This document shows, piece after piece, positions 27,673 through 36,691 of a stretch of 64,000 nucleotides of DNA. The first letter of the stretch is position 1. The number at the start of each line of letters is the position of its first letter. The notes beneath the pieces are model-generated. The model was not told the DNA's origin and did not search any database. It saw nothing but the letters and a program-made list of their open reading frames with translations. The position numbers and the translations under genes are program-made. Source of the DNA: Roseateles_E sp005503085. GTDB taxonomy: Bacteria > Pseudomonadota > Gammaproteobacteria > Burkholderiales > Burkholderiaceae_C. Where the stretch lies: the NCBI RefSeq assembly GCF_028462495.1, contig NZ_JAQOWX010000013.1:1-64000 (forward strand), in the 5' to 3' direction.

Positions 27673-29859
27673 TCAGGGGCGGTACTGGTCGAGCAGGGCC
27701 GGGCCGCCCAGGGCCGGGTCGCTGATCGAGGCCTCGCCGGTCTCGATATGGCCGGCCAGGCGGCGGCTGAAGCCGGCCAGCTCGCGCACCTTGACCGAGA
27801 GGTCGTACCAGTGGCGGCTCTCGGCCAGCGGCAGGCGCAGCTCCAGCGAGGCGCCGGCGGCCACCTTGTGCAGCTGCACCGGCTCGTCGCTGTACTTCAG
27901 CGCGCGCAGCTCGAAGCTGGCCGCCACCGGGCCGCGGTTGTGCAGGCGCAGCAGCAGCTCGCCGTAGACACGGTCGCTGCGGGCCTCGATCTCGGGCCGG
28001 GGCTTGTTGGCCACGGCGGTCAGCGAGCCGGTGAAATGGCGATGGAAGCCATTCGGGCCCAGCACCCAGAGGTCGTAGCTGCCGGTGGCCGGCGTCCAGC
28101 GGCCCTCCAGCTGCTTGCCGGCCTCCACCGTGTAGCGACGCGGCAGCGCGCCCAGCGCCAGGCGGTCGTAGACATGAAAGACCGCGCCGGCCTCGCCCTC
28201 GTTCTCGAAGCGCAGCAGCAGGCTGGCGCCGTCCTGGCGGGCCTGGACCTGCAGCTCGTAAGGCAGGGCCCGGGCCGGGCGCACGCCCTCTTCCTGCAGC
28301 GGCGCCACCAGGCTGGACGGGGTCGCCGGGGTCTTGGTCTGGGCTAGCGCGCGGGCGCGCTCGCGCAGCGCGGCGGTAGCGGGCAGCCGGTGGATGAAGG
28401 GCTGGTCCTCCGGATTGCGGAAGTCAAAGCAGCTCTGCAGATCGCCACTGACGGCCCGGCGCCAGGGGCTGATCAAGGGCTCCTGCACGCCGAAGCGCGC
28501 CTCGATGAAGCGGATCACCGAGCTGTGGTCGGCCACCTGGGAGTTGACCCAGCCGCCCTTGCTCCAGGGCGAGATCACATACATCGGCACGCGCGGGCCC
28601 AGGCCGTAGGGGCGGTGGTGATAGAGCGCGTTCGAGCCGTTCAGGTGATGGTGGTACTCGCCCACGGTGTCCACCGTCGAGGCGCCGGCCAGGCGGGCGC
28701 GGCTGGCGTCGGCGTCATAGAGCTCGTAGGACGGCACGGCCGGCGGCGGCATATGGTCGAAGAAGCCGTCGTTCTCGTCGAAGTTGATCAGGAACACGGT
28801 CTTGCTCCAGACCTCCGGATTGGCCGTCAGCGCGTCCAGCACGCGGGCCGTGTAGTCGGCGCCCGAGGCCGGGCTGGAGGGGCCGGGATGCTCCGAGCCC
28901 TCGGCGGTGGCGACGATCCAGCTGACCTGGGGCAGCTTGTCGGCCAGCACGTCGGCCTTGAGCTTGTCGAGGTCGCGGGTGCTGACGCCGCGCTCGCGCA
29001 GCACCTGCGAGTAGCCGGGGCGCTGGTACCAGGCGTTGCGGAAGGGCCGGAAGCCTGCCAGCGGGTTGTCGGTGAAGTTGTCCGCCATGTTCTGGTAGAC
29101 CTGCCAGCTGATGCCCGCATCCTGCAGGCGCTCGACATAGGTGACCCAGGTGTAGTCGGTGGCGGGGTTGGTGTTGAAGCTGTCGCGGCTGTTGTCGGTC
29201 GACGGGCCGCCGGCCACGGCCAGCGGGTCGTTATGGCCGGTCCACAGGAACAGGCGGTTGGTGTTGGTACCGGTCTGGGTGGCGCAGTGGTAGTGGTCGC
29301 ACAGCGTGAAGGCCTCGGCCAGCGCAAACTGGAAGGGCAGGTCCGCGCGGGCATAGTGGCCCATCGAATGGTTCTGCTTGGCCTTGGGCCAGTTGTTCAT
29401 GCGGCCCAGATCCCAGGCGGCCTGCGAATCGGGCCAGCTGTGCGGCGTGCCGGCCACGCGCATCACCGAGAAATCCTGCTCGGTGTTCAGATGGAAGGGC
29501 GCGATCGCGGTGCGGCCACCGCCCCACTCCGGGCGGCCCGGCACCGGCGCGCCACTGCCGATGGGCTGGACGAACACGCTCTTGCGCGTGAACGTGCCCG
29601 GGCGGTCCAGCACCGGCACCGGGAAAGGGTCGCTGAAACCGCGCACGCCGGCCAGCGTGCCGAAGTAGTGGTCGAAGCTGCGGTTCTCCTGGGTCAGGAT
29701 CACGATGTGCTCAACATCGTTGAGTGTGCCGCTGCGGTGGTTGGCTGGGATGGCCAGCGCGCGCTGGATGGCGGGCGGGAAACTGGCCAGGGCGGCCGAG
29801 GCACCGGCGCCGGCGGCGAGGCTGCGCAGAAAGCTGCGGCGATCTTGCTGGGACTTCAT
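27673..29859 (-). CDS. plcN: Phosphocholine-specific phospholipase C (Tat-exported)
   Basis: The product is 728 aa, the usual size of the PlcN/PlcH family. It has a Tat signal DRRSFLRSLAAGAGASAAL. The phosphoesterase domain carries VILTQENRSFDHYFGTL, CDHYHCATQTGTNTNRLF, LINFDENDGFFDHMPPP and SPWSKGGWVNSQ. Two C-terminal DUF756-type beta domains follow (about 515-720). It cleaves phospholipids to diacylglycerol plus phosphocholine outside the cytoplasm. There is no plcR nearby. The symbol reflects family only (PlcN versus PlcH unresolved). Confidence 0.92.
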   Translation of the reverse strand: MKSQQDRRSFLRSLAAGAGASAALASFPPAIQRALAIPANHRSGTLNDVEHIVILTQENRSFDHYFGTLAGVRGFSDPFPVPVLDRPGTFTRKSVFVQPIGSGAPVPGRPEWGGGRTAIAPFHLNTEQDFSVMRVAGTPHSWPDSQAAWDLGRMNNWPKAKQNHSMGHYARADLPFQFALAEAFTLCDHYHCATQTGTNTNRLFLWTGHNDPLAVAGGPSTDNSRDSFNTNPATDYTWVTYVERLQDAGISWQVYQNMADNFTDNPLAGFRPFRNAWYQRPGYSQVLRERGVSTRDLDKLKADVLADKLPQVSWIVATAEGSEHPGPSSPASGADYTARVLDALTANPEVWSKTVFLINFDENDGFFDHMPPPAVPSYELYDADASRARLAGASTVDTVGEYHHHLNGSNALYHHRPYGLGPRVPMYVISPWSKGGWVNSQVADHSSVIRFIEARFGVQEPLISPWRRAVSGDLQSCFDFRNPEDQPFIHRLPATAALRERARALAQTKTPATPSSLVAPLQEEGVRPARALPYELQVQARQDGASLLLRFENEGEAGAVFHVYDRLALGALPRRYTVEAGKQLEGRWTPATGSYDLWVLGPNGFHRHFTGSLTAVANKPRPEIEARSDRVYGELLLRLHNRGPVAASFELRALKYSDEPVQLHKVAAGASLELRLPLAESRHWYDLSVKVRELAGFSRRLAGHIETGEASISDPALGGPALLDQYRP

Positions 29860-29953
29860 GATGGGAAGGCTCCTGTGGGACGGCGGTCCCGTTCTGGTTG
29901 TCGAACGGGACGCAATCTAGGAGCTATTTATGAAGCTCAACAAAATCCCAATA

Positions 29954-29975
29954 GGCCGAACGGACCCGTTCGGCC
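29954..29975 (-). terminator. Hairpin after the NDH-2 gene
   Basis: GGCCGAACGG-AC-CCGTTCGGCC, 10-bp perfect stem, 13 bases past the ndh stop on the minus strand, then CTATTGGGATTTT. It has only a weak T tract, so it is a probable but imperfect terminator. Confidence 0.55.
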
Positions 29976-29988
29976 GGCCGCTGTGCGG

Positions 29989-31290
29989 CTAGTGGCCGGG
30001 CTCTGCGGTCGGCGCCTGCTCGGCCACCACGCGCGCATAGCGCTGGAAGCTCCAGTAGGCCCAGGCCCAGTCCATCAGCACGACCAGGCGGTTGCGGAAG
30101 CCGATCAGGAAGTAGATATGGACAAACAGCCAGAACAGCCAGGCGAAGTAGCCGCTGAACTGGAAGCGCCCGACATCGGCCACCGCCGCCTTGCGGCCTA
30201 TCGTGGCCAGCGCGCCGTAGTCCTGATAGCGAAAAGGTGGCAAGGGGGCCAGGTCTTGCCGGCCGGCGATGGCCGCCATGATCTGGCGGGCAGCATGGCG
30301 GCCCATCTGCTTGGCGCCCGGGCTGACGCCGGGCACCGGCTTGGTGCTGCCGTCCTTCTCATGGCTTTGCGCGGCGGCCAGGTCGCCGACGACAAAGATA
30401 TCGCGGTGGCCGGGGATGTTGAGCGCGCCGTCGACGATGACGCGGCCGGCGCGGTCCAGCGGCACGTCCAGGGTCTTGCCCAGCGGCGAGGCCGCCACGC
30501 CGGCGGCCCAGACCACGGTGCGTGCCGCGATGCGCCGCCGCTCGCCGCCCTGCTCGACCTCGATGCCGGCCGCGTCGATGCCGACCACGCGGGCGCCGGT
30601 CTGCACCTGCACGCCCAGGCCCTCCAGCTGGGCCTGGGCCTTGGCCGAGAGTTCGGGCCTGAAGGCCTGCAGCACCCGCTCAGAGCCCTCGACCAGCAAC
30701 ACCTGGGCGCTGGCCGGGTCGATGCGGCGGAACTCGTTCTTCAGCGTGTGGCGGGCGATCTCGGCCAGGGTGCCGGCCATCTCGACCCCGGTCGGGCCGG
30801 CGCCGATCACGATGAAGTTCAGCCAGGGCCGGCGCTGCGCCTCGTCCTGCAAGGTCTCGGCCTGCTCGAAGGCCAGCAGCACCTTGGCGCGCAGCTTGAA
30901 GGCATCGGCCAGGGTCTTCAGCCCTGGTGCGTGTGCGGCCCACTCATCGCGGCCGAAATAGCTGTGGGTGGCGCCGCTGGCGACGATCAGATGGTCATAG
31001 GGCAGGCGCTGGCCATCGGCCAAGTCCACCAGGCGCGCCGCCTTGTCAACACCTGACACCTCGGCCATCAGCACGGTGACATTGCGCTGGCGCCGCAGCA
31101 TATGGCGGATCGGTGCGGCAATCGAGGGCGCCGACAGACCGGCGGTGGCCACCTGGTAGAGCAGGGGCTGGAACAGATGGTGGTTGCTGCGATCGATCAG
31201 CGTGATATCGACCGGCGCATGGGCCAGCGTGCGCGCGGCCTCCAGGCCGCCGAAGCCACAACCGATGATCAGAACCCGAGGCCTTTGCAT
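29989..31290 (-). CDS. ndh: Type II NADH dehydrogenase (NDH-2)
   Basis: The product is 433 aa. It has the first FAD motif VLIIGCGFGGLEAARTL, the NDH-2 signature RSNHHLFQPLLYQVATAGL, the second dinucleotide motif FIVIGAGPTGVEMAGTL and the FAD C-terminal box DIFVVGDLAA. A hydrophobic C-terminal stretch (FAWLFWLFVHIYFLIGF) anchors it to the inner membrane. It oxidises NADH and reduces quinone without pumping protons. It is a single gene with a probable terminator hairpin. Confidence 0.94.
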   Translation of the reverse strand: MQRPRVLIIGCGFGGLEAARTLAHAPVDITLIDRSNHHLFQPLLYQVATAGLSAPSIAAPIRHMLRRQRNVTVLMAEVSGVDKAARLVDLADGQRLPYDHLIVASGATHSYFGRDEWAAHAPGLKTLADAFKLRAKVLLAFEQAETLQDEAQRRPWLNFIVIGAGPTGVEMAGTLAEIARHTLKNEFRRIDPASAQVLLVEGSERVLQAFRPELSAKAQAQLEGLGVQVQTGARVVGIDAAGIEVEQGGERRRIAARTVVWAAGVAASPLGKTLDVPLDRAGRVIVDGALNIPGHRDIFVVGDLAAAQSHEKDGSTKPVPGVSPGAKQMGRHAARQIMAAIAGRQDLAPLPPFRYQDYGALATIGRKAAVADVGRFQFSGYFAWLFWLFVHIYFLIGFRNRLVVLMDWAWAYWSFQRYARVVAEQAPTAEPGH

Positions 31291-31323
31291 TCATGCTCCC
31301 GCAGTGTTTCGGGGCATTGTGGA

Positions 31324-31842
31324 TCAGGCGCCGAGCAGCTTCTCCATATAGACGCTGAAGGGGTCGGCACGGTAGCCGCCGAAAGGGCCGCAGCGCCGAT
31401 AGCCCATGCGCTCATAGAGCCGTATCGCCGGACGCTGGCGCACGCCGGTCTCCAGCCGCAGCAAGGGCCGGCCCGCGCACACGGCCTCCACCTCCAGCGC
31501 CGCGATCAGCGCGCCGCCCAGGCCTTGGCCGCGCGCCTCGGGGCGCACCATCATGCGCTTGAGCTCGGCGCAGTCCTCGCGCAGCACGATGGCCCCGCAG
31601 CCCTGCACCCGTGCCTGTGCATCGCGCACCACCAGAAAGCGCACCTCGGGCGCCAGCAAGGCCTCGATATCAAGCAGATGGTTGCTGGCGGCCGGGTAGA
31701 GCTGGCTCTGGAAGGTGTCCAGCGCATGGATCAGCGCCAGCACCTCGGGCTGATCGGGGCGCTCGCGCGCCAGGCTGGGTTCGAGAGCAAGGGCAGAACT
31801 GTTCACGGTGTACGGCTCGGGTGAACACGGGGAGGACAACAT
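31324..31842 (-). CDS. GNAT N-acetyltransferase
   Basis: The product is 172 aa from an ATG; a GTG two codons upstream and a GTG 12 codons downstream are alternatives, and none has a good ribosome site. The acetyl-CoA motif reads VRPEARGQGLGGALIAAL, followed by LRLETGVRQRPAIRLYERMGY. This arrangement (LxTG...AIxLYExxGF) is close to the PhnO/YjgM-like subfamily. Substrate unknown. Confidence 0.88.
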   Translation of the reverse strand: MLSSPCSPEPYTVNSSALALEPSLARERPDQPEVLALIHALDTFQSQLYPAASNHLLDIEALLAPEVRFLVVRDAQARVQGCGAIVLREDCAELKRMMVRPEARGQGLGGALIAALEVEAVCAGRPLLRLETGVRQRPAIRLYERMGYRRCGPFGGYRADPFSVYMEKLLGA

Positions 31843-32005
31843 GGGCACGATGCCGGCAGCGGCCGGTGGTCAAAAAAGCGGTTGGGATGGGCTGCTGTAC
31901 GCAAGCGGCGTGCCAGCGCGCCGAATTCCAGGTCCGCTTCCGGCCAGCCAGGCCGGCACGGCGGGTCTAGGCTGCAGACCTTCTCAACCCTTGGACCGCC
32001 GCACC

Positions 32006-32479
32006 ATGACGACCCACTACCGCATCACCGGCCTGTCGCCCGAGCCCTTCCGCCCGCTGTTCGGCCTGAGCGACGCCGAACTCGCCGAGCGCCATATCGT
32101 GCGCCGCCGCGCCGAGGCCGGCCAGACCCTGCCCGACCGCATCGAGCTGCGCCCGGCCCGGCCCGGCGAAAGCTGCCTGCTGCTGAACCATGTGCATCTG
32201 GACATCGACAGCCCCTACCGTGCCAGCCACGCGATCTTTGTGCGGGAGGGCGCCGAGGCCGCCTTCGAGGCGGTGGACAAGCTGCCAGAGATGCTGCGCT
32301 ACAGCCTGCTGTCGCTGCGCGCTTTCGACGCGCAGGGGCTGATCGTCGATGCCGGCGTCGTCGAGGGCCGCATGGCCGAGAGCCTGATCGGCCACCTGCT
32401 GGCTCAGCCCCGCACGGCCTTCATCCATGCCCACTACGCCGGCCATGGCTGCTATGTGGCGCGCATCGAGCGGGCCTGA
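32006..32479 (+). CDS. DUF1203 family protein
   Basis: The product is 157 aa from the ATG beginning MTTHYRITG. It has the DUF1203 pattern YRITGLSPEPFRPLF, PGESCLLLNHVHLD, SPYRASHAIFVREGA, and the ending FIHAHYAGHGCYVARIER. The conserved Cys, His and Arg residues suggest an enzyme, but no activity is known for the family. The 163-base gap to the divergent acetyltransferase gene holds no recognised element. Confidence 0.88.
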   Translation: MTTHYRITGLSPEPFRPLFGLSDAELAERHIVRRRAEAGQTLPDRIELRPARPGESCLLLNHVHLDIDSPYRASHAIFVREGAEAAFEAVDKLPEMLRYSLLSLRAFDAQGLIVDAGVVEGRMAESLIGHLLAQPRTAFIHAHYAGHGCYVARIERA

Positions 32480-32482
32480 TCG

Positions 32483-32965
32483 TCAGGCGCTGTGAAAACG
32501 CTGGACGATGCCCGTCCAGCGGCCCTGCTCCAGCCGGTGTTCGCTGAAGTGGCCGCGGGCCGCGATCACGCGGCGCCAGAAGGCCTGGGCGGGCCGATTG
32601 GCCGGCATCTGCCCGACCTCCCAGTCCCCCGGCAGCGCCTCGAAGACATGGGCGGCCAGCGCCGCGCCGACCCCGGCGCGGCGGTACTTCTTCAGCACGA
32701 AGAACTGGTCCATCCACCAGCCCTCGGGCCCGATCTTGACGCGCCGGTCCACCGTTGCAAAGCCGGCGTAGCGGCCAGCCACCGTCGCGATGAAGGCATG
32801 GCAGGTGGGCGAGCGCCAGAAGCTCTCCAGGTCGTAGCCGTATTCGCCGTTGGCATCGAGGTCCTGGTCCCAGATATCGGACAGCTCGTACTGGTAGAGC
32901 TCCAGCATGCGGTCCAGCGCCGGGCGGTCACGCGTCTCGCAGCGGCGCAGCGCGAGCGCGGCCAT
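32483..32965 (-). CDS. GNAT N-acetyltransferase next to the 2OG oxygenase
   Basis: The product is 160 aa, from the ATG that overlaps the oxygenase stop by 4 bases (ATGA), so the two are translationally coupled. The GNAT core reads WWMDQFFVLKKYRRAGVGAA with an LPGDWEVGQMPANRPAQAFWRR segment. The N terminus (LRRCETRDRPALDRMLELY) is the usual first helix. Substrate unknown; the coupling hints at a shared substrate or target with the oxygenase. Confidence 0.87.
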   Translation of the reverse strand: MAALALRRCETRDRPALDRMLELYQYELSDIWDQDLDANGEYGYDLESFWRSPTCHAFIATVAGRYAGFATVDRRVKIGPEGWWMDQFFVLKKYRRAGVGAALAAHVFEALPGDWEVGQMPANRPAQAFWRRVIAARGHFSEHRLEQGRWTGIVQRFHSA

Positions 32966-33810
32966 CAGATATAGGGCCGCTCGCGCAGCCATTTGGTGGC
33001 GATGTACTTGACGCCGGCCAGCACCGGCACGCCGGCGTGCAGCGTGACCGGGTCCTCGACGCCGCGCGCATCGACATCGGCAAAGTACAGCGCCGCGCCG
33101 CGCGAGGGCCGCACCTCTAAGCCCAGCTGCGGAAAGCGGGTGCCACCGCCGGCCTCGACCTCGCCCAGGTAGAGGATGCAGGTGCCGACCCGCTGGCCGC
33201 CCTGCTGCAGATGACGCTGGCTGCCGGCATGGGTCGGGTTGAAGAAATCATGGTGGGCGCGGTACTCGCCGCCCGGCCCGTAGCGCAGCACCTGCAGGCC
33301 CTCGCCGTGATCCACCGGCCAGCGCAGCAGCGCGGCCAGCCGCGCCTCGATGGTGGCGACCAGCGGCGTCTCGCCGCGCTGGAACCAGGCCCCGGCGCTG
33401 GTGCGGTGCTCGTGCGCCCGCGCCTCGCCGAGCTGCTCGTCGACCACGGTGGAGCGCGCCAGCCGGGTCTCGGCCAGCGCAATCATCGCCGCGCACTCGG
33501 CCTCGCTGAGCAGGTTCTCGAACAGCGCGATCTGCGGCGCATCCAGCACCGCCGCAACACGCACGCTGTGGCCGGCGCAATCGATGCGGTTGGCCTGCAG
33601 CTCGGGCGCGGGCCGCTTGCGCAAGGCCTGACCCTGCGCCGCCGGCAGCGCCGGCGTGCCGGCGATGAGCTCGTCCAGCGCCCGCTCGGCCACGGCCTGG
33701 GCAAAACCGCCCTGCACCAGCAGCGGCAGCATGGTGTCGCGACTGCAGCCGCGTGCGACGTTCTCGCGCAGCCAGGCTTGCCAGTCAGGGGTCAGCTGTT
33801 GAATCGACAT
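32965..33810 (-). CDS. 2OG-Fe(II) oxygenase (prolyl-4-hydroxylase-like) with N-terminal W-x2-WL module
   Basis: The product is 281 aa. Residues about 10-50 (WQAWLRENVARGC, then DTMLPLLVQGGF) form a short helical module also seen in two neighbouring genes. The P4H-type double-stranded beta helix follows, with the iron ligands H186-x-D188 (AHHDFF) and H258 (TLHAGVP), and the 2OG-binding Lys in GVKYIATKW (K268). Such enzymes hydroxylate protein or peptide side chains using 2-oxoglutarate and oxygen. It is divergent from the WYL regulator and coupled to a downstream GNAT gene. Confidence 0.9.
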   Translation of the reverse strand: MSIQQLTPDWQAWLRENVARGCSRDTMLPLLVQGGFAQAVAERALDELIAGTPALPAAQGQALRKRPAPELQANRIDCAGHSVRVAAVLDAPQIALFENLLSEAECAAMIALAETRLARSTVVDEQLGEARAHEHRTSAGAWFQRGETPLVATIEARLAALLRWPVDHGEGLQVLRYGPGGEYRAHHDFFNPTHAGSQRHLQQGGQRVGTCILYLGEVEAGGGTRFPQLGLEVRPSRGAALYFADVDARGVEDPVTLHAGVPVLAGVKYIATKWLRERPYI

Positions 33811-33879
33811 GGGCGGATGTTACTGACAGCACGGCGTCAGCAGTATGAAGCGAGCATCGGAAGCCGCCACAATGGAGGG

Positions 33880-34560
33880 ATGCGCCGTGCCGACCGCCTG
33901 TTCCAGATCGTCCAGCTCATTCGTGGGCGCCGCCTCTCCACCGCCGAGTTCCTGGCCCAGCGCCTGGAGGTGTCGGTGCGCACCGTCTACCGCGATGTGG
34001 CCGCGCTGCAGCAGCAAGGCGTGCCGATCGAGGGCGAGGCCGGGGTCGGCTACCGGATGCGGGCCGGCTTCGACCTGCCGCCGCTGATGTTCACCAAGGA
34101 CGAGGCCCAGGCCCTGGTGGCCGTGGTGCGGCTGGCGCGGCCGGCGCTGGACGCCGGCCTGATCGCGCCGGCCGAAAGCGCGCTGTCCAAGATCCTGGCC
34201 GTGCTGTCGCCGGCGGCGCGGGCGGCGGCCGAGAGCCTGGCGGTCTATGCACCGCTGAGCGGCATGGACGAAGGCCTGAGCCAGCGCCTGATGCGACTGC
34301 GTGAAGCCACCGAGAGCCGGCACAAGCTGCGTCTGCAGTATCTGGACCTCGGCGGCGCCAGTACCGAGCGGGTGGTGCGTCCGCTGGCCTGCTTCTTCTG
34401 GGGGCCGGTCTGGACCGTCGCGGCCTGGTGCGAAAAGCGCAGCGACTTCCGCAGCTTCCGGGTCGACCGGATACAAGACCTGACCCTGCTGGACGAACGC
34501 TTCCGCGACGAACCGGGCAAGACCCTGGCCGACCTGGAGCGGGCGCAGGCCGGGAGCTGA
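33880..34560 (+). CDS. YafY-type HTH/WYL-domain transcriptional regulator
   Basis: The product is 226 aa. The N-terminal HTH_11 is RLFQIVQLIRGRRLSTAEF with TVYRDVAALQQQGVPIEGE. The WYL-type sensor domain follows (LRLQYLDLGG, then VRPLACFFWGPVWTVAAWC and FRSFRVDRIQDL). WYL proteins sense small molecules or nucleic acids. It is divergent from the 2OG oxygenase with only 69 bases between the starts, so it may control that operon. GGAGG lies unusually close to the ATG. Confidence 0.92.
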   Translation: MRRADRLFQIVQLIRGRRLSTAEFLAQRLEVSVRTVYRDVAALQQQGVPIEGEAGVGYRMRAGFDLPPLMFTKDEAQALVAVVRLARPALDAGLIAPAESALSKILAVLSPAARAAAESLAVYAPLSGMDEGLSQRLMRLREATESRHKLRLQYLDLGGASTERVVRPLACFFWGPVWTVAAWCEKRSDFRSFRVDRIQDLTLLDERFRDEPGKTLADLERAQAGS

Positions 34561-34686
34561 GCGCAGCCCGGCGGGGTGGTCGAGTCCGTCACCGCTGCTT
34601 CGTCAGGCTGTCATCAAGGCTGCGCACACTGCAGGCCCACCGCGCGAGTCTGTTTGAGCACATGCATGCAAGTTGACGCAAGGCCC

Positions 34687-35679
34687 ATGGTTGACGCCTG
34701 GACCGAATGGATAGCCACCAATCTGCTGCGCGGCTGCAGCGTCGACTCGATGCTGCAGGGCATGGTGGATGCGGGCCTGCCCGCCGATCCGGCGCTGGCC
34801 GCCATTGAGCGGGTCGCCCAGGACCCGATCTTCGCGGTGGCCGCGCGCGGCCAGCGCCAGCATCGCAAGCTGCTGTCGGTGGTCGGCAATATGCAGTCGG
34901 TCTGGGCCTCGGACCCCGGCTATGCGGAGATCCCGCGGGTCGGCCGGATGGACACGGCCGACTTCCTCGCCCGCCATGTGCACGCCTTCCGGCCCGCCCT
35001 GCTAACCGAGCCTGCGCGCGACTGGCCGGCGCTGCAGAACTGGCGCTGGGAGCGGCTCGCCGCCCGCTTCGGCGAGCACATGATCGAGGTCCAGGACGGC
35101 CGCAACGACGACCCTCGCTTCGAGGAGAACAGCGTGGCGCACAAGCGCCCGATGCGCTTCGGCGAGTTTCTTGCCTATGTCGAACAGACAGCCTGGGACA
35201 ACAACGCCTACATCACGGCCAACAACGGCTTGCTGCGCCAGGCCGCTTTTACCGGGCTGCTGGACGATGTCGGCGAACTCCCGCCCTTGGCGGACCGGGC
35301 CCGGCTCGCCGCCGCCGCCCATCTCTGGATAGGGCCGGCCGGCACCAAGACACCGCTGCACCACGACACCTGCATGCTGTTCCACACCCAGATCATCGGC
35401 AGCAAGCGCTGGCGTCTGGTGTCGCCGCTGGAATGGGCGCGCATGTACAACCACAGCCATGTGTTCAGCCCGGTCGACCTGGACGCGCCGGACCACGGCC
35501 GCTATCCGGATGTCGCCGCCGCGCGCGTGCTGGATGTGGTGGTGCGCCCCGGTGAAACCCTGTTCCTGCCACTGGGCTGGTGGCACCAGGTCAGCGCGCT
35601 GGAACCCAGCGTCTCGATCAGCTATACGGGGCTGACGATACCGAATAGCTTCGAGTATGCCGATCCGGCTTGCGCATGA
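34687..35679 (+). CDS. JmjC-like cupin (Cupin_8) oxygenase with N-terminal W-x2-WI module
   Basis: The product is 330 aa. Residues 5-53 (WTEWIATNLLRGCSVDSML and on to DPIFAVAAR) form the module shared with its neighbours. The Cupin_8/JmjC fold follows, with the iron-binding H225-x-D227 (PLHHDTC) and H300 (GWWHQV), and RPGETLFLPLGWW before the last ligand. This family hydroxylates proteins or peptides with 2-oxoglutarate. The start is the second of two in-frame ATGs; the first (34666) adds 7 residues. It is 19 bases before the hydrolase gene, so they form an operon. Confidence 0.9.
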   Translation: MVDAWTEWIATNLLRGCSVDSMLQGMVDAGLPADPALAAIERVAQDPIFAVAARGQRQHRKLLSVVGNMQSVWASDPGYAEIPRVGRMDTADFLARHVHAFRPALLTEPARDWPALQNWRWERLAARFGEHMIEVQDGRNDDPRFEENSVAHKRPMRFGEFLAYVEQTAWDNNAYITANNGLLRQAAFTGLLDDVGELPPLADRARLAAAAHLWIGPAGTKTPLHHDTCMLFHTQIIGSKRWRLVSPLEWARMYNHSHVFSPVDLDAPDHGRYPDVAAARVLDVVVRPGETLFLPLGWWHQVSALEPSVSISYTGLTIPNSFEYADPACA

Positions 35680-35698
35680 CGCAGGCCGTCTGTCCTCC

Positions 35699-36637
35699 AT
35701 GCCTGATCCGGATTTCCTGATCGAGGACCGCGCGCCGGGCCGGCCCCTGGTCATCAGCTTCGGGTTTGCGCAATGGGAGCGCCCTCCCGCCTTCGACTAT
35801 CAAGGTCGGCTCAAGAAGGTCGAATGGATTCTTGGCGACAGCTTCCAGAAGATCCATCTGCGCGACACGCGGCTCGCCTGGTACCTGAAGGGGATCCAGG
35901 GGCTCGGGCCGGATCTGCCGAGCACGCTGGACAGTCTGCGGGGGCTGATCGATGAGCTCCGCCCCGCACGCACCGTCATGCTCGGTCAGTCGATGGGTGG
36001 GTATGGCGCCATCCTCTATGGCCAGGCCCTGGGCGTCGAGCGCGTTGTCGCCTTTGGCCCTCTGTCGACCATGGATCTGGCCTCGGCACTGCGCCTCGGC
36101 GACCGCCGCTGGATGTCGGTCATGCAAGCCTTGCAAGACCAGGGCATCCCCGGCGCCTCGACCGATCTGCTCGGTCTGTTGGCGGACAGGGGCGCGGGGC
36201 ATCCGAAGCTGCGACTTCACTACGGCTGCCTGCCCGATGCGCCGGAACATGGCCCCGAGAACCTCGACCTGTTTCACGCGCGCCGGTTCCAGGCACTCGC
36301 AGGCACCTCCGTTCGGCTACATCCCGGAGCGGCACATGCGGTGAGCGAGCATCTGAGGGCCCGGTGCGAACTCGATACCGTCTTGCTGGAGGAGCTGTTC
36401 GATGTTGCGGCCGATCTCGTGCATTCGCGCCGGCAGCCGCAGCTGACCGACGACTGGATCCAATGGATCGCCGAGAACCGCATCAGGAACGCGGACATGG
36501 CCGGCATGATCCAGGCAATGGCGGCCAACGGCATCGCTGGCATCACGGCACGCTCGGCGATTGCCACCGTGCTCCGCGATCCCATATACCGATGGGCGGC
36601 CCGGACCTTCTCCAGCATCGACGTCTCCCGAGCCTAG
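35699..36637 (+). CDS. Alpha/beta hydrolase-like protein with C-terminal W-x2-WI module
   Basis: The product is 312 aa from the ATG beginning MPDPDF (an ATG at 35657 overlaps the previous gene). The hydrolase part has GQSMGGYGA (S98) and a candidate late His in AAHAVSEH (H213). The C terminus (252-302) reads DDWIQWIAENRIRNADMAGM and continues to DPIYRWAAR, matching the N-terminal module of the upstream JmjC-like protein. This switch from N-terminal to C-terminal position suggests a mobile interaction or recruiting module. The catalytic substrate is unknown. Confidence 0.82.
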   Translation: MPDPDFLIEDRAPGRPLVISFGFAQWERPPAFDYQGRLKKVEWILGDSFQKIHLRDTRLAWYLKGIQGLGPDLPSTLDSLRGLIDELRPARTVMLGQSMGGYGAILYGQALGVERVVAFGPLSTMDLASALRLGDRRWMSVMQALQDQGIPGASTDLLGLLADRGAGHPKLRLHYGCLPDAPEHGPENLDLFHARRFQALAGTSVRLHPGAAHAVSEHLRARCELDTVLLEELFDVAADLVHSRRQPQLTDDWIQWIAENRIRNADMAGMIQAMAANGIAGITARSAIATVLRDPIYRWAARTFSSIDVSRA

Positions 36638-36691
36638 CCTGCGGTCCCGGGCCGAGCGACGCTCAGCCGCCGCATCAGGTAGGCTCCCGCC

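Noticed and set aside
28390..31056. Long plus-strand open frame opposite phospholipase C and NDH-2
   Set aside because: Antisense shadow; the minus strand carries the Tat signal, catalytic motifs and FAD motifs.
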